Assembly (NCBI GenBank): GCA_021730635.1
Contig: JAJNNC010000011.1
Location: forward strand, 186,001 to 250,000
DNA from: Catalimonadaceae bacterium JC749
GTDB lineage: Bacteria > Bacteroidota > Bacteroidia > Cytophagales > Cyclobacteriaceae
Reading direction: 5' to 3'
DNA length: 64,000 bases
Of this stretch, positions 24,901-33,906 are shown piece after piece (position 1 is the first letter of the stretch; the number at the start of each line of letters is the position of its first letter). The translations under genes were made by a program, and so were the position numbers. The notes under the pieces were generated by a model. The model saw only the letters and a program-made list of their open reading frames with translations. It was not told the DNA's origin and did not search any database.

Positions 24901-25711
24901 GGAATCCAACGATGAGATAGGGCTGATGATCGGTGAATATAACAGGATGCTGGTGAACCTGGAAGCCAGCAAGGCAGCCCTTTCCCGGAATGAAAAAGAA
25001 ACAGCCTGGAGAGAAATGGCCAAACAGGTAGCCCACGAGATTAAAAACCCGCTGACGCCTATGAGACTTAGTTTGCAGTTGTTGCAAAGAAAGTTGAAAC
25101 AGGACTTTAATGCAGGTATGGACGCAGGAGCCGTGCAGGAAGTGAGTAAACCGATCGACAATATGCTGCACCAGGTGGATACGCTGAACGACATTGCCAG
25201 TTCTTTCTCTAATTTTGCCCAGATGCCGTTACCCAAGAGCGAACCTTACGAACTGTGTACCATTGTAAGACGTACTGTCGGATTGTTTGATGGCGAAAGT
25301 GATAGGATTGATCTTGAAATGGAAGACAACGTCCGGTATTTTGTGATAGGAGATAAACAACTGACAGGAAGAATTTTAAGCAATCTGATTATCAATGCCA
25401 AACAGTCTATCCCTAAAGACCGGCAGCCAAACATTAGAATTGCGCTGCAAAAAGCAGGCATCGACAAAGTAATTATCAAGGTCAGTGACAATGGTACCGG
25501 CATTGCCAGAGAAATTCAGCACAAGGTATTTTTACCCAACTTCAGTACCAAATATGCTGGCTCGGGTATTGGGTTAGCTATTGCCAAACGGGGCATTGAG
25601 CATGCCGGCGGACGCATCGCTTTCGATACCAAAGAAGGAGTAGGAACTACTTTCTTTATAGAATTGCCGCTGATTCTGGATAAAATGCCTGTGATGGAAG
25701 AAAAAAATTAG
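21932..25711 (+). CDS. Large multi-pass membrane sensor histidine kinase
   Basis: A 1259-residue kinase. I start at the ATG at 21932. Order: one helix near 10-28, a periplasmic domain to about 215, about eight helices at 220-490, a second extracytoplasmic region to about 735, two helices near 740-800, a third sensor region, a last helix near 945-970 and a HAMP linker. Then come the phosphoacceptor box AHEIKNPLTPMRLS (His near 1036) and an ATPase domain with the N-box NLIINAKQS, G1 as SDNGTGIA and G2 as GSGIGLAI. The HEIKNPLTPM form is of the NtrY type. It autophosphorylates and passes phosphate to a regulator, none of which is in the window. It ends 52 bases before the large barrel gene. Confidence 0.92.
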   Translation: MVIPPIISKNLSLGIALLAFILALVLRLFFIDSFRSQSRYMQDIETNVTKALDQLSAEAETVISKVTQADTLTFSYLNTRTRYPYFLYQDDQLVYWSEYRFVPDKDSLQGDYHYAFKALNNGKYVVRKDTLGDYTLFFLLPLQQENRINNRYISSGFTTAIFPQEVAAIQKPSSIDTSHSLVHYQGRALFSVTLNPPALGYREHPSARAFQALVCGLIAISILSVLFRIFQWVRQQVGQQRVGAGLVVLTGSLLLTRFVMLYLDFPVSILPNMLFDGRYYATSTINPSLGDLLLNSLCVLIVVIYLFQHYGKLALYRKLVYTGSRGKSIVAILLLLLAIYALYAHYSFIKTIYFSSQWTLDITESISFPILKIVSLVIFVINTVSYFLFAHILFRVFLNLSRKSYFPVRDNFLIATIIAVLMSLLLEAFHWSIILVSVLYFALLYFFHLPKFLGRLSYVGFLYVFAGAVVSAVAGAIAAYHMKEVSMLDSKQKYANQLLVDNDVFGEYLLYEAAEKIQQDLFIKTRLFNSIASKDIIRQKIQRIYLTDYFDKYDVQVYLYSIQGKPLDNAPASSYKDFKKLVSADQFKTEYNNIYYIDESNRQLSSEEASKRYLTFIDLENYGRTIGHIVIDLTLKRFVPNRVYPELLVDRQYFQSYPGDDYDYAFFSSQGKMIYSSGDEVAFKNLKGYAFDTKVLNEKQLDQDGYHYLIVEGERDEYIAIASKSYSWTDAVSNFSFLFLILVFVLLLVVGLYAVYFAFKAENLNFATKIQLYLSAAFFMPLLAVSLTTLSVISRSYSEEVDRQYLQTAEQISDNMIDLLTSYQNEQINEETLANSLSQISKYAETDANLFDIEGKLIASSQPSIYTNELLSGYINPVAYANIKEQDNNKLVLDESVGKLSYKSSYIGLKSYKSGKLIGILSLPFFESGNEFRGQIIQVLTNIMSIFTFVFIAFLIISYLASMLLTYPLRYITQKIRKTSLSDYNEPLSWESNDEIGLMIGEYNRMLVNLEASKAALSRNEKETAWREMAKQVAHEIKNPLTPMRLSLQLLQRKLKQDFNAGMDAGAVQEVSKPIDNMLHQVDTLNDIASSFSNFAQMPLPKSEPYELCTIVRRTVGLFDGESDRIDLEMEDNVRYFVIGDKQLTGRILSNLIINAKQSIPKDRQPNIRIALQKAGIDKVIIKVSDNGTGIAREIQHKVFLPNFSTKYAGSGIGLAIAKRGIEHAGGRIAFDTKEGVGTTFFIELPLILDKMPVMEEKN

Positions 25712-25763
25712 TATCTATGATCAGTCCTGTCTTTATACATTCTATCATTCAACCTTTCAGTCA

Positions 25764-28700
25764 TTGTATTTGAGGAAATTTTACATATCTTTTCTGATAG
25801 GTTTTTCCCCACTGGCCCTGGCACAAGTAGCAGACCCGAACCCTTCTTCTTTGAAGCAAATAAACACAACCGTAACGCAAGATTCTATATTCCTGGATTC
25901 CCTGACCCTGGTTCCTCATTCCCTGCAGATACGGTCCAGGGGAAAAATAATAGACAGTACAGCCTATCATTACAATTACAGTAGCGGGTACCTGCATTTC
26001 GACAAGCAACCGCTGCAAGATTCTCTTCAGATCAGCTACCGGGTGCTTCCCTTTAGTTTACATACACCCCATTTTCATAAAAGCCTGTGGGTCTATGATT
26101 CCAGCGCTTTTTTCAAGGATACCCCCTACACCTACGGACAACAACCCCAGCTGGAGAAAGAAGAGCTTTTCGCCTCTCCGCAGCTGGCAAAATCCGGAAG
26201 TATCAGCCGGGGTGTTTCTTTTGGCAACCGGCAGAATATACTGGTCAATGCAGATTTGAACCTGCAAATGGAAGGTGTACTGACAAAGGATATCAACATA
26301 CGTGCGGCCATCACAGATCAGAATATTCCTTTGCAGCCGGAAGGTAACACCCAGCAGTTACAGAATTTCGACCAGGTTTATATTGAACTCTATAATGAAC
26401 AGAGTGCCCTGACCGCCGGCGATGTGGTGCTGCAAAATCCGGGAAGTCATTGGATGGGGGCTACCCGCAACGCAAACACACCCGCTGCAGCTGATTCGGT
26501 TGTTCAGGATATCAGACCTTACTTTTTACGATACCGACGCAATGTGCAGGGAGGGCTTTTGAAAACGCACTATACCCTGGGAGCGAATGGAAAAGGCCAG
26601 ACCACGGCAGGCATCGCATTAGCCAAGGGGCAGTTTGCTTCGGTCAGGCTACAGATTCAGGAAGGAGTACAGGGGCCCTACCGCCTGAAAGCTCCTGACA
26701 ATCAGCAGCAAGCGCATCTTTCCGGGGTGGCAACCAAAAATCTGGACAATGCTTATTACATCCTGTCCAATTCGGAAAAGGTCTATCTGGATGGGCAACT
26801 CCTGCAAAGAGGGTACGATCAGGATTATGTCATTGACTATAATCTGGGGGAAATTACTTTTACCCATCGTATTCTGCTTACCCGCAATTCCAGGGTCAAT
26901 ATAGATTTTGAATATGCCGACCGGACCTACAGCCGACGGATCCTGACGGCAGGTCATCAGCAGACCTGGCAGCAATTTACCTTCTACACCCAGTATTTTC
27001 AGGAAAAAGATAATCCCCATCAGACATTGGGCTTTCAGCTCAGCGATGAGGAAAAACAAATTTTGAGCGAAGCCGGTGATCATCTTTCTCAGGTGTATAT
27101 ACCCGCCGTAGATTCTGTTGGAAAAATTGAATCGGATTATCACTATCAGCAAAACCGACAGGCAGATGTGCCTGGGGTAGGAAATTTGTACGAAGTGCTG
27201 TATGTGCAGAAAGATACGCTGGTCGACGGTCAAAATTACCCTATCTATGTTTTTACAGGCAAGGGAGAGGGTGTCTTCAAATTGCACTTTACCTACCTGG
27301 GAGAAGGCAAGGGTCACTATCAGCTCATCCAGAATTCGGTAAATGGAAAGGTGTATGCCTGGACAGCCCCCCAGGGTGGCGTTCCCCAGGGAGCGTATGA
27401 ACCCGTGAGGCTGTTGACTACCCCCAAAACCAGACAGGTATGGACGAGTGGCCTGCAAGCGAAAGTGAGCAAAAAAGACAAGCTATTTGGAGAATGGGCG
27501 CTTTCCCACCACGATGTCAACACCCTGTCTTCCCTGGATGCAAAGGATGACCTGGGCAGTGCCTTCACGCTGGGATACGAAGGGGGAGGGAGAACCTTGT
27601 CTTTCTGGCCGGCCTATCGGTGGTCCAGCCGGGTACAATATGAGTTTGTGCAAAGGAATTTTACTGCCATCGATCCGTATCGGGATATTGAATTCGAGAG
27701 AAACTGGTCTATATTACCTCAAACTCAGCCTGCCAGTGATACGACAGCCACTCAGGAGCCCCACGATCATCTTTTATTTCTGCATTGGCAACTGGCAAAA
27801 GATAGTGACAACCGCCTTTCTTATCATTGGACTGGTCGGAAACAGGGCCAAGCCCTACAGGGGGGGCAACATGAGGTAGCGCTGAAGCAAGCAATGGGGC
27901 TTTGGCGATTCAGTGCCGACTGGTTTCACCTGAACAGCACCCAGCCAGCAGTAACTTCGCATTGGAACCGGCTGACGATGGACCTGCATTACCATCAACC
28001 CAAATGGGTACCCGGTTATACCTACCGCCTGGATAAAAATCATGTGAGAGCTGTCCATACCGACTCGGTTACTTATGCTGCTATCAATTTGGAAGAACAT
28101 CAGGTGTATCTGCGCAGTGGCGATAGTCTGGATAACAAATTCAGAGTAGATTACGCGATCCAGAAAAATTTTCTGCCCGATGCAGGGAAAATGCTGCAGA
28201 CTGACATCAACCAAACGGTCAATGCCATGAGTGATCTAACGCTGGGAGAAAATCAAAGACTGGGGCTTCAACTCACTTACCGCCATACAGACGTTCGGAA
28301 TGACTCAGTATGGACGGTTGAAAACCAGGCTTCCTTACAGGAAAATGTGGTCATGGGGCAGGTCAACTGGCATGGTAAATTTTTACAAAACATTGTGCAA
28401 ACGGATTGGGATTATGCTGTAGCCAATGGCCGGGAATTAAAAAGAGAGTTTGTCTATGTGCGGGTACCTACCGGGGAAGGAATTTTTACCTGGAGAGATG
28501 ATAACCAAAATGGTATTGAAGAAATTGAGGAGTTTTATGAAGCACGATATTGGGATGAACGCAATTATGTCAGAGTGTATGCTGCTACTCAGGAATATGT
28601 GCTGGCTTATACCAATCAGTTGAATGTTCGGATGAATATTCAGCTCCCTGCCCAATGGCTTCAGACTTCCGGCTTCAAAAAACTGATGGGCCGGTTTTCA

Positions 28701-29486
28701 AATAGCACTTCCTGGAATATTACCAGAAAGTTGAACGCCAGCCAGATGTACCGGCGCCTGAATCCCTGGGCATCTCTGCCGGAAGAGCATCTATTGTCGG
28801 TTCGGGAAAATCTGCGCTCCACTCTTTTTTTCAACCGGCAGGATACCCGGATAGGAATGGATGCAGGGATCCGGGTCAATCGTAGGAAACAGTTACTACA
28901 GAGTGGTTTTGAAGAAAGAAATCTTCGCGCATTGCATTTTAATTCCCGCATGAATTTCAGCCGCCTGTTAGGCGTGCAGGTGGAAATGGAGAAGAGCCTG
29001 GATGATAGTCAGTTGGATATCAGCCAGGTCAGTCAAAGCGCAAGCGGCAGGAATTTCCTGATACGTACTTATAGTGTGATGCCTGAGATTGCCTGGCAGC
29101 CCCGGATGAACGTACGCCTGGCCGGGAAATACCGGTGGGGGCACAAACAGAACTTAAGAGAACTTGTTTCGGAGCAGGCTGCTCATGGGGGAGAATCCGC
29201 TGTATTCCATACGGTGGGGTGTGATTTCCGTTGGAGCCGTTTGCTCAGTAGTTCACTGAATGCCACGGCAGAGTATATTACCATCCACTATACCGGTGAT
29301 AGCAGTAATCCGGTAAGCTATGAAATGCTGGAAGCCCTGCAGCCGGGGAATAATGTTCGATGGACGGTAAGCTGGCAGCAGAAATTGTGGGATGGCCTGC
29401 AACTAACGATGAATTACCAGGGACGGAAATCACCCACCCAGGCAGTTATTCATACCGGTACAATGATGGTGAAAGCCTTATTTTAG
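25764..29486 (+). CDS. Very large SprA-like outer-membrane beta-barrel protein
   Basis: A 1240-residue protein. No ATG lies near the front; TTG at 25764 (or 25770) gives the signal peptide YLRKFYISFLIGFSPLALAQ, so a TTG start is likely. The N-terminal third has GSISRGVSFGNRQNILVNAD at about 144-163 and LQGVLTKDINIRAAITDQN-like strands, then a GPYRL segment and SEKVYLDGQLLQRGYDQDYV near 338-357 with DYNLGEITFT. These remind me of SprA and related giant barrels that carry type IX secretion. The rest is strand after strand with aromatic ends. I cannot assign a function. It follows the histidine kinase by 52 bases, so the two probably form an operon. Confidence 0.65.
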   Translation: MYLRKFYISFLIGFSPLALAQVADPNPSSLKQINTTVTQDSIFLDSLTLVPHSLQIRSRGKIIDSTAYHYNYSSGYLHFDKQPLQDSLQISYRVLPFSLHTPHFHKSLWVYDSSAFFKDTPYTYGQQPQLEKEELFASPQLAKSGSISRGVSFGNRQNILVNADLNLQMEGVLTKDINIRAAITDQNIPLQPEGNTQQLQNFDQVYIELYNEQSALTAGDVVLQNPGSHWMGATRNANTPAAADSVVQDIRPYFLRYRRNVQGGLLKTHYTLGANGKGQTTAGIALAKGQFASVRLQIQEGVQGPYRLKAPDNQQQAHLSGVATKNLDNAYYILSNSEKVYLDGQLLQRGYDQDYVIDYNLGEITFTHRILLTRNSRVNIDFEYADRTYSRRILTAGHQQTWQQFTFYTQYFQEKDNPHQTLGFQLSDEEKQILSEAGDHLSQVYIPAVDSVGKIESDYHYQQNRQADVPGVGNLYEVLYVQKDTLVDGQNYPIYVFTGKGEGVFKLHFTYLGEGKGHYQLIQNSVNGKVYAWTAPQGGVPQGAYEPVRLLTTPKTRQVWTSGLQAKVSKKDKLFGEWALSHHDVNTLSSLDAKDDLGSAFTLGYEGGGRTLSFWPAYRWSSRVQYEFVQRNFTAIDPYRDIEFERNWSILPQTQPASDTTATQEPHDHLLFLHWQLAKDSDNRLSYHWTGRKQGQALQGGQHEVALKQAMGLWRFSADWFHLNSTQPAVTSHWNRLTMDLHYHQPKWVPGYTYRLDKNHVRAVHTDSVTYAAINLEEHQVYLRSGDSLDNKFRVDYAIQKNFLPDAGKMLQTDINQTVNAMSDLTLGENQRLGLQLTYRHTDVRNDSVWTVENQASLQENVVMGQVNWHGKFLQNIVQTDWDYAVANGRELKREFVYVRVPTGEGIFTWRDDNQNGIEEIEEFYEARYWDERNYVRVYAATQEYVLAYTNQLNVRMNIQLPAQWLQTSGFKKLMGRFSNSTSWNITRKLNASQMYRRLNPWASLPEEHLLSVRENLRSTLFFNRQDTRIGMDAGIRVNRRKQLLQSGFEERNLRALHFNSRMNFSRLLGVQVEMEKSLDDSQLDISQVSQSASGRNFLIRTYSVMPEIAWQPRMNVRLAGKYRWGHKQNLRELVSEQAAHGGESAVFHTVGCDFRWSRLLSSSLNATAEYITIHYTGDSSNPVSYEMLEALQPGNNVRWTVSWQQKLWDGLQLTMNYQGRKSPTQAVIHTGTMMVKALF

Positions 29487-29536
29487 ACTTTCACCCATCA
29501 ATTTAATAGGTAAGGGTTGTAACGCAGCAGCCTCTG

Positions 29537-30601
29537 CTACACATTAGAGTTAACAGCATTCAAATCCTCAAAAGCGACTTTCAGCCTCTTGATCAAAGAT
29601 TCTTCTCCTTTGCGTAACCACACCCGGGGATCATAGAATTTCTTGTTGGGCTGGTCTTCTCCCTCGGGATTACCAATCTGGCCTTGCAGGTACCCTTCTT
29701 TGGCCTGGTAGTAATTTTTTACACCGTCCCAGAATGCCCATTGCATATCGGTATCCAGATTCATCTTAATCACGCCGTAGTCAATGGCTTCCCTGATTTC
29801 TTCACGGGTAGAACCGGAACCTCCATGAAAGACGAAATTGACCGGGTTAGGGCTGGTACCGTATTCTTTCTGAATATAATCCTGAGAATTTTTCAGAATG
29901 ATGGGGGTCAACTTAACGTTGCCGGGTTTGTAAACACCATGCACATTGCCGAAGGCAGCCGCTATGGTGAACAGATCGCTGACCTTCCTTAATTTTTCAT
30001 AGGTATAGCCTACTTCTTCCGGTTGGGTATACAGTTTGGAACTGTCCACCCCGGTATTGTCCACTCCGTCTTCTTCACCGCCGGTTACGCCAAGTTCTAC
30101 TTCAATGGCCATCTCCAACCGTTTCATTTGCTCAAAGTATTGCAGGCTGGTTTCCACGTTTTCTTCCAGATGTTCTTCTGAAAGGTCCAGCATATGAGAA
30201 CTGTACAAAGGCCTTTTGTGCTGATCATAATATTTCTGTCCGGCTTCCAGTAGCCCATCGATCCAGGTGAGCAGTTTCTTGGCCGCATGGTCAGTATGGA
30301 GGATCACCGGCACACCGTAAGCTTCTGCCATCTGATGGACGTGCATCGCCCCGGAAATGGCACCTGCGATAGAGGCCCGCTGGTTTTCGTTGGATAAACC
30401 TTTACCCGCATAAAAAGCAGCACCGGAATTGGAAAATTGAATAATGACCGCTGAATTCAATTCTCTGGCAGTTTCCAAAACCCCATTAACAGAGTTGGTA
30501 CCGATCACATTAACTGCCGGAAGTGCAAAATTCTTCTCGTTGGCATACTGATAAAAGTCTAAAAGCTCTTTTCCGAAGAGTACTCCTGGTCTGAATTTCA
30601 T
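29537..30601 (-). CDS. fbaA: Class II fructose-bisphosphate aldolase
   Basis: This 354-residue enzyme splits fructose 1,6-bisphosphate into dihydroxyacetone phosphate and glyceraldehyde 3-phosphate, using zinc. Seen: VILHTDHAAKK near 99-109 with the catalytic Asp and zinc His, ELGVTGGEEDGVDN near 167-180 with a zinc Glu, GNVHGVYKPG near 217-226 with a zinc His, VFHGGSGS near 255-262, and NLDTDMQWAFWDGV near 280-293 for the phosphate. Length and motifs fit the long class II-A type found in Escherichia coli and yeast. It is cytoplasmic and stands alone, convergent with the barrel gene and divergent from the DUF5060 gene. Confidence 0.96.
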   Translation of the reverse strand: MKFRPGVLFGKELLDFYQYANEKNFALPAVNVIGTNSVNGVLETARELNSAVIIQFSNSGAAFYAGKGLSNENQRASIAGAISGAMHVHQMAEAYGVPVILHTDHAAKKLLTWIDGLLEAGQKYYDQHKRPLYSSHMLDLSEEHLEENVETSLQYFEQMKRLEMAIEVELGVTGGEEDGVDNTGVDSSKLYTQPEEVGYTYEKLRKVSDLFTIAAAFGNVHGVYKPGNVKLTPIILKNSQDYIQKEYGTSPNPVNFVFHGGSGSTREEIREAIDYGVIKMNLDTDMQWAFWDGVKNYYQAKEGYLQGQIGNPEGEDQPNKKFYDPRVWLRKGEESLIKRLKVAFEDLNAVNSNV

Positions 30602-30748
30602 GATGCGTTTGTATATTTAGTGAATGCACTGCAATTTAACGTACTAAATGATTTTATCAATAACTTAGCCAGGGGAATTGTGATCACCTTCCGTGATGAA
30701 CCATCCGCAATACCCCATACACTAAGCATTAAACTAATACCAACCCCT

Positions 30749-32584
30749 ATGCAACGAAAATGTTCTTTTACTTTTTTACTGATTGTTTGTCTTTTATCAG
30801 GCTGCTTTTTCCGTGCAGCGGCACAGCAAAAAACGGATGTTCAACAGTGGCACACCCTAACCCTCTCTTTCGAAGGGCCGCAGACCCATGAGCAAGCCGA
30901 GGATAATCCTTTTCTGCATTACCGGCTGAATGTCACCTTCCAGCATGAAAATAAGACGCTCACAGTACCCGGGTTTTATGCGGTCGATGGAAAGGCTGCT
31001 GAAACCAGTGCGGAAGCAGGCCGGCTATGGCAGGTCCGGTTTAGTCCGGATGAAACAGGTGTCTGGACATACACTGCTTCTTTCCGGAAAGGAAATAACA
31101 TTGCTGTCAGTGATGACCCTAATGCCGGAGAAGGGGTATTTTTTGATGGAGCGCAGGGTAGCTTTCAGGTGATTCCTTCTGATAAAAAAGGCAGCGATTT
31201 CAGAGGGAAAGGGAGACTGAATTATATAGGTCAGCGCTATTGGCAATTTGCCGGAACCAGGGAATATTTTCTGAAAGGAGGCACCGACAGCCCTGAAAAC
31301 TTTCTGGCTTATAACGAATTCGACGGAACCTATTTTGGAGGCAAAGCCGAGTCACGGTCTGGGGAGGCTGCCACTAACCAACAGTTGCACCATTATCAAC
31401 CCCATGCCCGGGACTGGCAGTCCGGAGATCCTGTATGGCAGCAGCACAAGGGGAAAAATATCATAGGAGGAATTAACTATCTGGCCTCCCAGGGCGTGAA
31501 TTCCCTCTATTTTCTAACGCTAAATATAGCAGGGGATGGCAAGGACGTGTGGCCCTACACAGGCTATGACGAACGATACCGTTTTGATTGCAGCAAGCTG
31601 GAGCAGTGGGAGGTGGTGTTTAGCCATATGGAACAGAAAGGGATCATGATGCACCTGGTGACGCAGGAAACCGAAAATGAAACTTTGCTGGATGCGGGCG
31701 ACACCGGTTTGCAAAGGAAGCTATATTACCGGGAACTGATTGCCCGTTTTGCCCACCACCTGGCTTTGGTCTGGAACATGGGAGAAGAAAACGGATATGC
31801 CGACTTTACCCCTGTGGCGCAAAATCCGGATCAGCAAAAGAGTATGATTTCCTATATAAAAGAACTGGATCCCTATCAGCATCCCGTCGTTTTGCATACG
31901 CATGCCAGTCCTACCTATCGCTATCCTATTCTTGAGAAATTGTTAGGTTTTGAAGCCCTGGATGGCCCTTCCTTACAGATTTCACCCATCACCGACGTGC
32001 ATCAGGAAACCCAATACTGGATTGAAGCTGCTGAGAAAGCCGGTAAACCCTGGGTGGTCAATCTGGATGAAATCGGTCCGGCCAACAGGGGAGTAGTGCC
32101 CGATAGCGATGATCCGGCGCATGACACAGTCCGTCATGAGGGCTTATGGGGAAACCTGATGGCCGGAGGCGGTGGTGTTGAATGGTATTTCGGATATAAA
32201 TTTCCTCACAATGACCTGAATGCGGAAGATTGGCGCTCCAGAGAAAATATGTGGAAGCAGACCAAGATCGCCCTTGATTTTTTTCAGAACTATCTTCCTT
32301 TCTGGGAAATGCAAAGTGCCGACCCACTTATTGACGCAGAAGGTGCTTATTGTCTGGCAAAACCTGGAGAAGTATATGCGGTTTACCTACCCCGGGCTGC
32401 TGCCGTCACTCTGAATCTGGAAGCGCACCCAGGCACTTTCTCTGTGGCCTGGTATGACCCCCGATCCGGTGGCGCCTTACAGTCAGGAACGGTGACAGCC
32501 ATACAGGGTGGGAAGAAGGTATCCCTAGGCATGCCCGGGAATCAGCAGGGGCAGGACTGGGCTGTGCTAATCCAAAAAAAATGA
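30749..32584 (+). CDS. DUF5060-domain glycoside hydrolase-like protein
   Basis: A 611-residue exported protein. The ATG at 30749 gives the leader MQRKCSFTFLLIVCLLSGC with a possible lipid Cys; an upstream GTG would bury it. Order: a DUF5060 domain at about 40-130 (LTLSFEGP, YRLNVTFQHENK, VPGFYAVDG), a TIM-barrel hydrolase domain to about 520, and a C-terminal collagen-binding-like beta domain with FSVAWYDPRSGG. In the barrel, ALVWNMGEENGY near 332-343 and VNLDEIGP near 430-437 place two Glu where retaining clan-A glycosidases keep acid/base and nucleophile. Substrate is unknown, probably a plant or algal polysaccharide. It is monocistronic. Confidence 0.82.
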   Translation: MQRKCSFTFLLIVCLLSGCFFRAAAQQKTDVQQWHTLTLSFEGPQTHEQAEDNPFLHYRLNVTFQHENKTLTVPGFYAVDGKAAETSAEAGRLWQVRFSPDETGVWTYTASFRKGNNIAVSDDPNAGEGVFFDGAQGSFQVIPSDKKGSDFRGKGRLNYIGQRYWQFAGTREYFLKGGTDSPENFLAYNEFDGTYFGGKAESRSGEAATNQQLHHYQPHARDWQSGDPVWQQHKGKNIIGGINYLASQGVNSLYFLTLNIAGDGKDVWPYTGYDERYRFDCSKLEQWEVVFSHMEQKGIMMHLVTQETENETLLDAGDTGLQRKLYYRELIARFAHHLALVWNMGEENGYADFTPVAQNPDQQKSMISYIKELDPYQHPVVLHTHASPTYRYPILEKLLGFEALDGPSLQISPITDVHQETQYWIEAAEKAGKPWVVNLDEIGPANRGVVPDSDDPAHDTVRHEGLWGNLMAGGGGVEWYFGYKFPHNDLNAEDWRSRENMWKQTKIALDFFQNYLPFWEMQSADPLIDAEGAYCLAKPGEVYAVYLPRAAAVTLNLEAHPGTFSVAWYDPRSGGALQSGTVTAIQGGKKVSLGMPGNQQGQDWAVLIQKK

Positions 32585-32980
32585 AAAAGGAAAGCAGAAA
32601 GTGAGAAAATCTCATGGGAAAAAAGGTATTTGTTCACTTTGAAAAGCTTTTCTTTAAAAGTGTCAGTTTTAGTACATATTGAGTAGAAAAGAGAATCCAT
32701 CGTCAGGACTACCGGGGGTATAAGGTGGGAGGAAGGGAGAAACACGCACTCCGGAACCTAACGGAAAAAGGTGCCTTTCCCTCCGGAGTGATAGAAAATT
32801 ATTTTATTTTGAAAAATAAATATTGAAAAAATACAATATACTGTAGGGTCTGATCAGGCAAGAATTCTCTTATTTTTTAAACTTTCCAATTCCTTACGCT
32901 TATAGTATTCTCCTGGATTTCACGCATCTTTTGAGCGTACTTGTCCGCAAATTTAGGGCTTGATTTTACGGGTTTCTAGG
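32585..32980. other. 396-base AT-rich gap with two long inverted repeats
   Basis: No gene is seen. GAAAAGCTTTTC at 32641-32652 is a perfect 12-base palindrome flanked by CACTTT and AAAGTG. A second hairpin runs 32747-32790. From 32791 on the sequence is strongly AT-rich and probably holds the promoter of the helix-hairpin-helix gene. Confidence 0.5.
32747..32790. repeat. Long nested inverted repeat
   Basis: CACTCCGG at 32747-32754 pairs perfectly with CCGGAGTG at 32783-32790, and inside GGAAA at 32763-32767 pairs with TTTCC at 32776-32780, continuing into AGG/CCT. It lies 163 bases after the DUF5060 stop and has no T run, so it may be a terminator of that unit, an RNA stabiliser or a small mobile repeat. 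Confidence 0.5.
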
Positions 32981-33862
32981 GTGAAAAAAATACGCTTTTG
33001 GCTTCAGGATTACTTTGCCTTTTCCCGCACTGAAATGCGGGGGAGTTTCGTGCTTGCTGTGGGCATTCTTCTCTTGTTACTCTCGCCTTGGGTATACTCT
33101 CATTGGCTGAAAGAAGAATATACCCCACTGAGCCAGGACCAAACCGTGCTGGATAGTCTGATTCAGCTGGTAGAAAGGCAGAATGAGCCACAGGTTGCGC
33201 CTGAACCTGAGCCAAAAAACTACTTTCCTTTTGATCCTAACCAGGCAAGCCAGGAAACTTTAGAACAACTGGGCATTCCTGACTACCTGGCAGCCAGAAT
33301 GATCAGGTACCGGGAAGAGGGAGGTGTTTTCAGAAGGAAAGCGGATGTGAAAAAGATTTACCAGTTTCCAGAAAAGCTATACCTGGCCCTGGAAGATTTT
33401 ATTGAGCTTCCTGAGATTTCCCTTCCTGCCAGGAAGCCCAAGGAAATACGGATGAAACAACGCTCTTTTGATATTAACCAGGCGGATACGGCACAGTTGT
33501 CTCAGCTACGAGGTATTGGTAGTGTCTTATCTGAAAGAATTGTTAAATTTAGGGAAGCATTGGGCGGTTACCATTCACCTTCTCAGTGGGCAGAAGTGTA
33601 TAATATCAGCGAGATGGCTTTGGAGCAACTGGCCAAATACACTTATATCGACGAAGATTTTGTGCCGGAAAAGTTAAAGATTAACACTTTGGAATTTAAG
33701 GAATTAATGCAACATCCTTATATTTCTTATGAACTGACCAAAGCTATTTTTCAGCACCGCCAGGTTTATGGGCCATTTACATCAGCAGAGGATTTGAAAG
33801 AGGTTTCTCTAGTGGATGAAAAATTACAGCAGAAGCTTCTGCCGTATTTGTCTTTTGAGTGA
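32981..33862 (+). CDS. Membrane-anchored triple helix-hairpin-helix protein
   Basis: A 293-residue protein started at GTG 32981 (VKKIRFWLQDYFAFS). One membrane helix at about 22-42 (GSFVLAVGILLLLLSPWVYS) is followed by three tandem helix-hairpin-helix units of the ComEA type. They begin FPFDPNQASQETLEQLGI (near 87), FDINQADTAQLSQLRGIG (near 162) and LKINTLEFKELMQHPYIS (near 232), each followed by a second helix with FR/HR. ComEA-type units bind DNA backbone without sequence preference; here they would face the periplasm if the N-terminus is inside. The gene ends 44 bases before the helicase gene in the same direction, so the two may be co-transcribed. Confidence 0.82.
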   Translation: MKKIRFWLQDYFAFSRTEMRGSFVLAVGILLLLLSPWVYSHWLKEEYTPLSQDQTVLDSLIQLVERQNEPQVAPEPEPKNYFPFDPNQASQETLEQLGIPDYLAARMIRYREEGGVFRRKADVKKIYQFPEKLYLALEDFIELPEISLPARKPKEIRMKQRSFDINQADTAQLSQLRGIGSVLSERIVKFREALGGYHSPSQWAEVYNISEMALEQLAKYTYIDEDFVPEKLKINTLEFKELMQHPYISYELTKAIFQHRQVYGPFTSAEDLKEVSLVDEKLQQKLLPYLSFE

Positions 33863-33906
33863 GTTTCTGACAGTTGATCAATTTTGGGTTGATATCCGAC
33901 AGCAAT

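Noticed and set aside
26649-27458. A 269-codon minus-strand frame inside the barrel gene
   Set aside because: Antisense shadow of a strongly beta-patterned coding region; no signal, domain or promoter.
29526-29538. Hairpin AGCAG-CCT-CTGCT at the aldolase stop
   Set aside because: Only five base pairs and no T run; too weak to call a terminator.
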